A stretch of 53,617 bases of DNA from Paenibacillus xylaniclasticus (lineage in GTDB: Bacteria > Bacillota > Bacilli > Paenibacillales > Paenibacillaceae): assembly GCF_004001065.1 (NCBI RefSeq), contig NZ_BIML01000030.1, positions 1 through 53,617 of the forward strand. The letters run 5' to 3'. The position numbers and the translations under genes are program-made. A model generated the notes under the pieces. It was not told the DNA's origin, did not search any database, and saw nothing but the letters and a program-made list of their open reading frames with translations. The stretch's first letter is position 1. Every line of letters begins with the position of its first letter. Below, piece after piece: positions 35,496 through 43,059 of this stretch.

Positions 35496-37256
35496 ATGAT
35501 GAAGACAGGAGCGATGTTTCAACATTTGGTCGATCTGTTGGAATATCGGGCGTGGTCGCAGCCTGACTTAGTGCTGTATACATTTCTGGCGGACGGAGAA
35601 CGAATCGAGCATAAATTGACGGCGGCAGAGCTGAGAGAACGTGCCGTCGCGACTGCAGCTGCGCTGCAGCAGATCGGCAGCCCCGGCGAACCCGTGCTGC
35701 TGCTGTATCCGCCGGGCATCGAGTTTCTGGTCGGCTTCATGGGCTGCGCTTATGCCGACATGATTGCCGTGCCGGTCTATCCGCCTCATCTGCGCAAGCC
35801 GACGCCAAGACTTGCCGCCATTAGCAAGGATACGGGAGCAAAGATCGCGCTGTCGACGCACAAGCTGTGCGAGGATGTGCGGGAGGCGGCGCTGCAAGGC
35901 GATCATCTGTCGTACTTGAACGGACTTCGCTGGCTTGCAGCCGATAAGCTGCCAGAGGGGTTAACCTGGAATCCACCAGCGATCGATGGCAACGGAGTCA
36001 TGTTCCTGCAGTATACGTCCGGCTCGACGTCAACTCCGAAGGGCGTCATAGTGTCACATCAAAATTTGTTATTTAATATGTCGATGATGGCGAAGTACTT
36101 CCAGCTGTCGCCGCAGACACGGGGTGTCAGCTGGCTGCCGGCTCATCACGATATGGGCCTCATCGGCAAGCTGCTCACGGCACTGCATACCGGCTACAGC
36201 CTGACCTTCATGTCGCCGGTCAGCTTTATGCAGAAGCCGCTTCGGTGGCTGCAGGCTATTTCGCGTACGAGGGGGACTTACAGCGGAGCACCGAACTTCG
36301 CTTACGAGCTGTGCGTAGCCAAGTTCAAGGAGGAGGCGGCCGAAGGGCTTGATCTGAGCAGCTGGGAGACGGCGTTCAACGGAGCCGAACCGGTGCGGAA
36401 CCAGACGTTAGAGAGGTTCGCAGCGTGCTACGCGCCATACGGCTTCCAAGCGAAAAGTCTTGTGCCGGCTTACGGTCTGGCTGAAGCTACGTTATTCGTG
36501 ACCGGCTGCCGCCGGGACTCCGCGGCTTGGCGGACGATCACCGTCGATAGCCGAAGCGTACAGGCGAGCGAAGTCGAGCTTACAGAGCCGGACGCGGAGT
36601 ATGCACAGACGATGGTAGCATGCGGCAGTATTCCGCCGGAGCAGAAGCTTGCCATCGTCGATCCGGCGACGTCGAACCGTCTGGCGGACGGGACGATCGG
36701 AGAGATTTGGCTGCATGGCGCAAGCGTTGCGAAGGGTTATTGGGGTAAGTCGCAGGAGTCGAGCCAGTCGTTCGAGGCGCGCATTGCGGGCGAAGGCGAT
36801 ACGAAGTATTTGCGCACAGGCGATCTCGGCTTTACGTTGGACGGCGAGCTGTATATAGCAGGACGGATGAAAGACGTGATCATTATTCGCGGCTGCAACC
36901 ACTACCCGCAGGATATCGAGCTGACGGCGCAGCAGGCGCATCCCGCTGTCAAAGAGGATTGCATTGCCGCATTCGTCGAGCAGCGTGACGGCGACGAACG
37001 GCTGGTCATTGTCGCGGAGATTAATCGGGAATACCGGGTGCGCGGCAGACAAGGGGAGAACGGAGCAGCTGAGATTAAGCGGCTAGTGGCTGAAGTATCT
37101 GCAGCCGTTCGGCAAGCGGTATCTAATGAGCATGAATTGACTGTGCACAGCGTCGTACTCATACGAGTAGGCACAATTCCGAAGACCTCGAGCGGCAAAA
37201 TCCAGCGTCAGTACACGAAGCAGCTGTATGAGCAAGGAAAGCTCGAAACGTTGTAA
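35496..37256 (+). CDS. Fatty acyl-AMP ligase (FAAL, FadD32-like)
   Basis: The 586-residue protein is an ANL-superfamily adenylating enzyme. Visible motifs are LQYTSGSTSTPKGVIVSH (P-loop), SWLPAHHDMGLIGKLL, PAYGLAEATLFVTG, TGDLGFTLDGELYIAGRMKD and KTSSGKIQR at the C-terminus. FLQYTSGSTSTPKG and the HHDMGLIG segment are typical of FAALs, which load acyl-AMP onto a carrier rather than onto CoA. GGAGGG precedes the ATG. It probably primes the upstream ACP or the ACP domain of the following synthase. Confidence 0.93.
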   Translation: MMKTGAMFQHLVDLLEYRAWSQPDLVLYTFLADGERIEHKLTAAELRERAVATAAALQQIGSPGEPVLLLYPPGIEFLVGFMGCAYADMIAVPVYPPHLRKPTPRLAAISKDTGAKIALSTHKLCEDVREAALQGDHLSYLNGLRWLAADKLPEGLTWNPPAIDGNGVMFLQYTSGSTSTPKGVIVSHQNLLFNMSMMAKYFQLSPQTRGVSWLPAHHDMGLIGKLLTALHTGYSLTFMSPVSFMQKPLRWLQAISRTRGTYSGAPNFAYELCVAKFKEEAAEGLDLSSWETAFNGAEPVRNQTLERFAACYAPYGFQAKSLVPAYGLAEATLFVTGCRRDSAAWRTITVDSRSVQASEVELTEPDAEYAQTMVACGSIPPEQKLAIVDPATSNRLADGTIGEIWLHGASVAKGYWGKSQESSQSFEARIAGEGDTKYLRTGDLGFTLDGELYIAGRMKDVIIIRGCNHYPQDIELTAQQAHPAVKEDCIAAFVEQRDGDERLVIVAEINREYRVRGRQGENGAAEIKRLVAEVSAAVRQAVSNEHELTVHSVVLIRVGTIPKTSSGKIQRQYTKQLYEQGKLETL

Positions 37257-37270
37257 GAGAAGGGGGCAGC

Positions 37271-39829
37271 GTGGCGACTGTGTTGAACAATCGGGAAAAG
37301 ATAGAGTTATGGCTGCGGGAACAGGTTGCTGCGAGATTCGGGATTGACCGGGAAGAAGTGGACGCGTCCCGTCCATTCTCCTACTATGGCATCGATTCTG
37401 CGGAAGCGATGATCATGTGCGGTGACTTAGAGCAGCTGCTTGAGCGGGAGGTTCCGCCGACGATGCTGTGGGATTATCCGACGATTCATGAGCTTGCCAG
37501 CGCTGTTGAGCAAATAGGCGGAGTAAGGGAACGCCGGGAGCAGGAAGAATTGAAGCGGGAGCAGACAGCGCCGACGCGGGAGCCGGTTGCGATTGTCGGC
37601 ATTGGCTGCCGATTTCCTGGCGCCAACGGTCCGGCTGCGTTCTGGCGTCTGCTGCGGGAGGGGGTAGACGCTGTCGTGCCGTATCCGGCAGCCCGCGAAG
37701 AGCTCGGCCGGCAGCTATCGTTCGAAGGGCCATACCGGCAAGGGGGATATCTCGAAGGGATCGATCGGTTCGATTATAAGTTTTTTCACTTGACTTATCG
37801 GGAAGCGGTTCGGATGGACCCGCAGCAGCGGGCGCTGCTGGAGGTGACTTGGGAGGCGTTCGAGGATGCCGGCATCGTGCCGGACGAATGGAAGGATACG
37901 CGGACCGGTGTATTCATCGGGATATCCAATAGCGATTACGGCCGTTCGTTGCTCAACGATCCGGAGCAGTCGACGATTCATGCGATAACAGGCAGTTCGC
38001 TTAGCATCGCGGCGAACCGGCTGTCGTACGCTTTCGATCTGAGAGGTCCTAGCGTGGCGGTCGATACGGCATGCTCCTCCTCACTTGTCGCCCTTCATCT
38101 GGCTTGCCAGAGCATCTGGCATGGAGAATCCGATCGGGCGATTGTGGGCGGCGTGAATCTGCTGTTGTCGCCATCCATTACGGATAGTCTCGACAAGGCG
38201 GGCATGATGGCGGCTGATGATCGGTGCAAATTTTTGGATCAGCGCGCTGACGGCTATGTGAGGGGCGAAGGGTGCGGGGTGCTGCTGCTTAAGCCGCTCT
38301 CCAAGGCGCTAACAGATAAAGACGACATTTATGCGGTGATTGCCGGCAGTGCCATGAACCAGGACGGCCGCAGCAATGGGCTGACGGCGCCGAACCGGCT
38401 TGCCCAGGAACGGGTGCTGCAAGATGCGTACCGCAGCGCCGGCATCGCGCCTGCCGCGGTCAGCTTAATTGAAGCGCATGGAACAGGAACGTATCTCGGA
38501 GATCCGATCGAGGTTGAGGCATTAAGCAACGTGCTTGGCGCCGGCCGTCCGAGCAACCGGACCTGCTGGATCGGCTCCGCTAAGACGAACATCGGGCATC
38601 TAGAATCCGCTGCCGGTATAGCTGGCGTTATTAAGGCGGCGCTTGCGATCAAGCATCGGCAAATACCGGCAAGTCTTCATTATACTGAACGGAATCCGCA
38701 TATTAGCATGGATCAAATGCCGTTTTCCGTACCAACCTCGCTTATGAATTGGCCGGATGACGGACCCGTAGTCGCTGGAGTCAGCTCCTTCGGCTTCGGC
38801 GGGACGAATGCGCATGTCGTTATAACCGAGCCGCCTGATCCGCCTGCGAGTATCGCTAATTATGCTGCCGCGGCTTCAGCTAATCTGACCGCACAGAAGG
38901 TGGAGCAGCAGGAGCTGCTGCTGTTGTCGGCACGTACTGCTGGATCGCTGCGCGGACTGGCGGCGAAGCTGGCCAAGGAGATGGCGGAGCTGAAGGACCG
39001 GCCGTTTGGCCGCTTGTGCAGGTCGCTGTCAACATGCCGGAAGCGGGAGGTACACCGGCTGGCAGTAACGGGCGCAAGCTATGAGCAGCTTGCAGAGCGG
39101 CTGTCGGCATTCGCCTTAGGCCAATTGAGCGGCGGGTTAGCCTCAGGTGCTGCCCGTTCCAATTCAGCAGCTGTATGGTTGCTGTTCCCGGATGCGGACA
39201 ACCTCTCCCAAGAGACGGTTCAACTATTCGAGGAATGGCGGAATGATTTACAGCTTAGCCAGCCGGTTGCGATGCTGACCCGGTTGTATGAAGACCGGTT
39301 CGGAGAGTTGCCTTCCTCTTCGCTTGCAACGGAGCTATTTATTTACCAAATTGCGATGAGTCAATGGCTGCAGCGGCAAGGTGTTCCATTAGCCGGCTGC
39401 CGGGGGATTGGCGCAGGCAAGCTGGCGGCGGAGTGCGTGATGGGCACGCTTACGCTGGAGGAGGCGCTGCTGAAGCTGCGAACGGATAGCGGTGCGCCGT
39501 TGAAGGATCAGACGGATACAGAGCAAAGCTGGCCGTCTGAAGGAGACGCCGCTGTCGTTGCGGTGCTGCATCCGCTGCTGAATGAAGCATATCGGCTAGT
39601 AACGGATCATGCTGCATCCGTTGTGACGGCATCTGGCGATGCGGGCATGCCGCCGACGCTTGCGTTAGCCGGCCAGCTGTTCGCTGTCGGCGTCGACATT
39701 CGTCATCCACGCGACCGAGAAGTCGGAGTAAGAGGCAGCCATATGCTGCCGACCTATGCATGGGAGACGGAATCGTGTTGGCCTTCCAATACGGACGGCG
39801 CGTCGCCGTCATTCGTCTGCTTTTGTTAG
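37271..39829 (+). CDS. Truncated modular polyketide synthase: ACP - ketosynthase - degenerate acyltransferase
   Basis: The 852 residues (GTG start, AGGGGG four bases upstream) contain an ACP (about 5-84, Ser43 in YYGIDSAEA). A complete ketosynthase follows (about 104-520) with Cys268 in VDTACSSSL, His403 in EAHGTGT and His443 in KTNIGHLESAAG. The segment 545-835 has the layout of an acyltransferase, but the N-terminal Q-loop reads WLLFPDADN and the catalytic GHSxGE is replaced by GIGAGK (residues 712-717). It ends with the usual post-AT linker (LPTYAWETESCW). With no KR, DH or TE, it would do one condensation with an extender loaded in trans, or modify the primed acyl chain. Confidence 0.9.
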   Translation: MATVLNNREKIELWLREQVAARFGIDREEVDASRPFSYYGIDSAEAMIMCGDLEQLLEREVPPTMLWDYPTIHELASAVEQIGGVRERREQEELKREQTAPTREPVAIVGIGCRFPGANGPAAFWRLLREGVDAVVPYPAAREELGRQLSFEGPYRQGGYLEGIDRFDYKFFHLTYREAVRMDPQQRALLEVTWEAFEDAGIVPDEWKDTRTGVFIGISNSDYGRSLLNDPEQSTIHAITGSSLSIAANRLSYAFDLRGPSVAVDTACSSSLVALHLACQSIWHGESDRAIVGGVNLLLSPSITDSLDKAGMMAADDRCKFLDQRADGYVRGEGCGVLLLKPLSKALTDKDDIYAVIAGSAMNQDGRSNGLTAPNRLAQERVLQDAYRSAGIAPAAVSLIEAHGTGTYLGDPIEVEALSNVLGAGRPSNRTCWIGSAKTNIGHLESAAGIAGVIKAALAIKHRQIPASLHYTERNPHISMDQMPFSVPTSLMNWPDDGPVVAGVSSFGFGGTNAHVVITEPPDPPASIANYAAAASANLTAQKVEQQELLLLSARTAGSLRGLAAKLAKEMAELKDRPFGRLCRSLSTCRKREVHRLAVTGASYEQLAERLSAFALGQLSGGLASGAARSNSAAVWLLFPDADNLSQETVQLFEEWRNDLQLSQPVAMLTRLYEDRFGELPSSSLATELFIYQIAMSQWLQRQGVPLAGCRGIGAGKLAAECVMGTLTLEEALLKLRTDSGAPLKDQTDTEQSWPSEGDAAVVAVLHPLLNEAYRLVTDHAASVVTASGDAGMPPTLALAGQLFAVGVDIRHPRDREVGVRGSHMLPTYAWETESCWPSNTDGASPSFVCFC

Positions 39830-39843
39830 AAGGGCGGGGGATA

Positions 39844-40953
39844 ATGATGCGTGAGATCGATACGTTAATTATCGGAGGAGGTCAAGCCGGCCTTGCTGCC
39901 GGCTATTATTTGCAGCAATCGGGAGTGCCGTGCCTGATCGTCGATGCGAATGAAAGGGTAGGCGACAGCTGGCGCAAAAGATACGATTCGCTGAAGCTGT
40001 TCACGCCGCGCAGATACAGCGCCCTGCCGCCGATGGCGATGCGGGGCAAGCCCTGGGAGTACCCGAATAAGAATGAGATGGCGGACTACTTGGAGGAATA
40101 TGCGTTAGCGCTGGAGCTGCCTGTGCAGATGAATACTCATGTAACGGCGGTATTCAAGCGGCAGGGGCAGTTTATCGTGGAGACGAATCAGGGAACGATA
40201 GTTTCCAACCGCCTTGTCGTTGCAAGCGGTCCGTTCCAGAAGCCGCATATTCCGGCATTCGCGGAGAAGCTGTCGACAAGAGTCAAGCAGCTTCATACGT
40301 CGGAATACAGACATCCAGGCGATATGCCGACTGGTCGGCTCGTCATTGTCGGCGGGGGCAATTCCGGTGGACAAATCGCTTATGAATGCGCTTCGACGCA
40401 TAAGGTTGTACTGTCGGCAAGCAAGCCTATTAATTATTTGCCGTATAAGGTGCTGGGCAGAAGCTTATTCTGGTGGTACGAGCGAATTGGACTGCTGCGC
40501 AAAGGGCCGGAAACAAGGCTCGGCAGCAAGCTGAAGAACAAACAAGACCCGCTGTATGGCTTCGAGCTGAAGAAGGCGATTGCCCGCGGCGAGCTGTCGC
40601 TCGCGCCAAGGGCGGTTGATGCAGAGGAAAGCACGATGATATTCGAGGACGGCTCACGGCATGAGACGGACGGCGTGTTATGGGCGACCGGCTTTCAGTC
40701 GGATTACAGCTGGCTTCAAATTGACGGCTCGAAGGACACCAGCGGCATGCCGCTGCATGAGAAGGGCGTCTCCCCCGTTGCCGGGCTCTATTATGTCGGT
40801 CTTCCGTGGCAGACATGCCGAGGTTCTGCCTTGATCGGCTGGGTCGCACTGGATGCTTCGCGTATCCGGGATGTGATCGTCGGACAGTTCAAGAGCGGGA
40901 AGACGGTTAAGGCGGCTGCAGATCAAAGCCGTGCTGCCGCTAATCTTAAATAG
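39844..40953 (+). CDS. FAD-dependent oxidoreductase / flavin monooxygenase-like
   Basis: The 369-residue protein (ATG at 39844 after GGGCGGGGG; a longer frame overlaps the PKS gene) has an N-terminal FAD loop, LIIGGGQAGLAAGYYLQQSG, and the pattern LKLFTPRRYSALPPMAMRG. A second Rossmann loop, VIVGGGNSGGQIAYE, is for NAD(P)H, and WATGFQSDYSWLQ is near the end. This two-Rossmann layout is typical of flavin-containing monooxygenases and YpdA/CzcO-type oxidoreductases. It is the last gene of the acyl/sulfur cluster and could oxidise the chain or a sulfur atom. Confidence 0.88.
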   Translation: MMREIDTLIIGGGQAGLAAGYYLQQSGVPCLIVDANERVGDSWRKRYDSLKLFTPRRYSALPPMAMRGKPWEYPNKNEMADYLEEYALALELPVQMNTHVTAVFKRQGQFIVETNQGTIVSNRLVVASGPFQKPHIPAFAEKLSTRVKQLHTSEYRHPGDMPTGRLVIVGGGNSGGQIAYECASTHKVVLSASKPINYLPYKVLGRSLFWWYERIGLLRKGPETRLGSKLKNKQDPLYGFELKKAIARGELSLAPRAVDAEESTMIFEDGSRHETDGVLWATGFQSDYSWLQIDGSKDTSGMPLHEKGVSPVAGLYYVGLPWQTCRGSALIGWVALDASRIRDVIVGQFKSGKTVKAAADQSRAAANLK

Positions 40954-41040
40954 ATTTTACGTGCAGCCATTCTTATATAATGCGTATATTGCGGAGATGA
41001 ACAAAGACAAGAGGGCAATGAGAAAAAGGGATGTGGCCGC

Positions 41041-41478
41041 ATGGATCAATTGCTGGTATCGACAACCGGGTTTTGGTTGAAAAAAAATTATCGCAATATT
41101 TGTAATTTTCTGGACCAACGACTGACTTCATTAGGGGTGACGAACTCACAGCTTGGCGTGCTTATGATGCTCTGGGAGCAGGAAGGGGTCACGCAGAAGC
41201 AAATCGTGCAAGTGCTCGGCATACAGCCAGCGTCATTGACGTCACTGCTGCGGGGACTTGAGGAGAAGGCGCTTGTTCATCGGGAGCAGGATAAACACGA
41301 TTCCCGCATGAACCGTATTTATTTGACTTCTCTTGGCAGGTCGATTAAGGAAGAGTCGCTGACAATAACGGAAGAGGGTGAGAAGCTGATCCGGTGTCAT
41401 TTGACCGAGGAAGAGGTTGCTTTGCTGCTCACTTGGATGAAGCGAATTAACGACAGCTTCGAGCCTTCGCCGTCTTAA
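41041..41478 (+). CDS. MarR family transcriptional regulator, paralogue of the one at 11 kb
   Basis: The 145 residues align without visible gaps to the MarR protein at 11070-11498 over most of their length: shared MDQLLVS, GFWLK, CNFLDQRL, LGVTNSQLGVLMMLWE, GVTQKQIV, VLGIQPAS and EEEVALLLTWMKRI. It lies 87 bases after the flavin oxidoreductase, in the same direction, so it may regulate the cluster or the exporter at 30.6 kb. Ligand unknown. Confidence 0.9.
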   Translation: MDQLLVSTTGFWLKKNYRNICNFLDQRLTSLGVTNSQLGVLMMLWEQEGVTQKQIVQVLGIQPASLTSLLRGLEEKALVHREQDKHDSRMNRIYLTSLGRSIKEESLTITEEGEKLIRCHLTEEEVALLLTWMKRINDSFEPSPS

Positions 41479-41493
41479 TGGGATTATGAAGCA

Positions 41494-41568
41494 GCCTGCA
41501 CGCTTATTCGCTGCAGCCTATGCGGTCTGTGACCGTAAGCGAAGGATTTGGCTGCATGAGCGGCAGGC
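41494..41568. terminator. Branched hairpin between convergent genes
   Basis: GCCTGC (41494-41499) pairs with GCAGGC (41563-41568), TGCAGCC (41512-41518) with GGCTGCA (41550-41556), and GCGGTC with GACCG sits at the tip. There is no T-run, so termination is uncertain, but it lies exactly between the MarR gene and the minus-strand small gene. Confidence 0.45.
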
Positions 41569-41579
41569 TTACAATTCCG

Positions 41580-41699
41580 TCACTCCTTATAGAATAAGGA
41601 GCTCCGTTTGGTCATCACGTATAGGATGGCGACGATGACACCAAGCACCAAAATCGTGCCGATCCAATGCTCCGTCAACCATTCGATCCATAATGGCAT
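41580..41699 (-). CDS. Small single-span membrane protein (39 residues)
   Basis: AGGAG lies nine bases before the ATG at 41699. The product reads MPLWIEWLTEHWIGTILVLG, then VIVAILYVMT and KRSSLFYKE: a tryptophan-rich amphipathic start, one transmembrane helix and a basic tail. It is too short for usual gene finders, but the start signal and topology are convincing. I know of no named family. It is transcribed towards the MarR gene. Confidence 0.6.
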   Translation of the reverse strand: MPLWIEWLTEHWIGTILVLGVIVAILYVMTKRSSLFYKE

Positions 41700-41795
41700 T
41701 GCCAACATCTCCTCTCTGCTCCGCAATTGATACGATTATTATGAGCCGCCCACAAAAAGCTATCCCTATTGACCGGTTGGATATGCTTTTACCCG

Positions 41796-41825
41796 TTGAC
41801 AATGTCAAGGGAAGGGTGGTATTCT
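41796..41825 (+). promoter_or_regulatory. Promoter with overlapping palindrome upstream of the alpha/beta hydrolase
   Basis: TTGACA (41796-41801), an 18-base spacer and TATTCT (41820-41825). The -35 is half of a perfect dyad TTGACA-A-TGTCAA (41796-41808), so a dimeric repressor could sit on it. The leader to the gene is about 140 bases long. Confidence 0.5.
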
Positions 41826-41973
41826 TTTATCAACAATTCATACTAAGTTGGTAGGAATAATATACATTAATCATACGGAGCATCCAAATATCTGTACATC
41901 TACCGAATGTAGTCGGTGTTTATCAGGACAATAACACAATACGATCTAGAGCAACGAAGAATAGAAGGCGGGG

Positions 41974-42795
41974 ATGAAGATGGAAAAACAGCTGATTCTG
42001 AAGCACGAGCATTTGAATTTGACGGCAACCCTTCACTATCCAGCTGAAGACGGCAATGAAGGGAAGCGACAGGCAATTATTATTTGCCACGGCTTTATCG
42101 GCAGTCGCGTCGGGGTGGACAGGCTGTTCGTGAAGACTGCCCGTGCCCTTGCTGCAGCGGGGTCTTACGTGCTTCGTTTCGACTATGGCGGCTGCGGCGA
42201 AAGCGATGGCGACTATGGCGATCTGGGGCTCGAATCGATGATTGCTCAGACGCGTACCGCGATCGATTACGTTTCGTCTATGGATTCGGTAGATCCTCAG
42301 CGAATCGTACTACTCGGTCACTCGCTTGGCGGAGCGACTGCGCTCTTGACGTCGGTTCGCGACCGGCGGGTCAAGCGGCTTATTCTTTGGTCGCCTGTCG
42401 CCCATCCATTCTCGGATATCGTCCGGATTGTCGGCCGCTCCAGCTATGACGAGGCGATTCAATCGGGCAGCACCGATCATGCCGGATATTCGCTCAAGCC
42501 TGTGTTTTTCAGCTCGCTGCAGGAGCATCAGCCTTTTCAGGAGGCGCCTCGGTTCGGAGGAGACGTCCTGCTTGTACACGGTACGAGCGACGATGTCATC
42601 CCGGCGGACTACAGCTTTCTGTATCAGAAAGTGTTCTGGACGCGCAGCGACGGCATATGCGATAAAGAAATTATTTTTCAAGCCGATCATACGTATTCGA
42701 CCCGTAAGCACCAAGAGGAAGCGATTACCGTCACAAGAGACTGGCTTTCCAGTCTCGATCGCCGTCATGAGGAATGGCATCATTGGAGTATATAG
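41974..42795 (+). CDS. Alpha/beta hydrolase
   Basis: The 273-residue protein has the alpha/beta hydrolase plan: oxyanion region IICHGFIGSR, RFDYGGCGESDG, the nucleophile elbow LLGHSLGGATALL, an acidic residue in LLVHGTSDDVIP and the catalytic His in QADHTYSTRKHQ. This matches the cinnamoyl-esterase-like (Est1E) group that cleaves carboxyl esters. No signal peptide is present. It could release or trim an ester or thioester product of the neighbouring cluster, which lacks its own thioesterase, but it has its own promoter and the link is only positional. Confidence 0.9.
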   Translation: MKMEKQLILKHEHLNLTATLHYPAEDGNEGKRQAIIICHGFIGSRVGVDRLFVKTARALAAAGSYVLRFDYGGCGESDGDYGDLGLESMIAQTRTAIDYVSSMDSVDPQRIVLLGHSLGGATALLTSVRDRRVKRLILWSPVAHPFSDIVRIVGRSSYDEAIQSGSTDHAGYSLKPVFFSSLQEHQPFQEAPRFGGDVLLVHGTSDDVIPADYSFLYQKVFWTRSDGICDKEIIFQADHTYSTRKHQEEAITVTRDWLSSLDRRHEEWHHWSI

Positions 42796-42828
42796 CATGC
42801 TTTTGCCCGGCTTAGCGTTCTGTCATAT

Positions 42829-42875
42829 ACGACCTCATTTCCACAGTGGGTGGAGGTGAGGTCGTTGTTGTGTTC
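42829..42875 (+). terminator. Terminator after the alpha/beta hydrolase
   Basis: ACGACCTCA (42829-42837) pairs with TGAGGTCGT (42857-42865), extended by TCCAC/GGTGGA inside, followed by TGTTGTGTTC. Confidence 0.7.
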
Positions 42876-43059
42876 TTATGACACATAAATTGATACGGCA
42901 GCGCTGAATGTCACACACCCCAAGACAACTCCCCCTCTTATGTGGTTAAATGGGAATGGAAAGAATTATTGGCGTTATTGGTTAGGTAGCCGCGTCTTAG
43001 GTTCAGATAGAGCCGCTTGTATGCTGTCTATTACTTTCGACAAAGGTGGAATACTATTC

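Noticed and set aside
42940-43059. 40-codon extension of the yerB lipoprotein
   Set aside because: It would bury the lipoprotein signal peptide inside the protein. AGGTGG before the ATG at 43060 is the better start.
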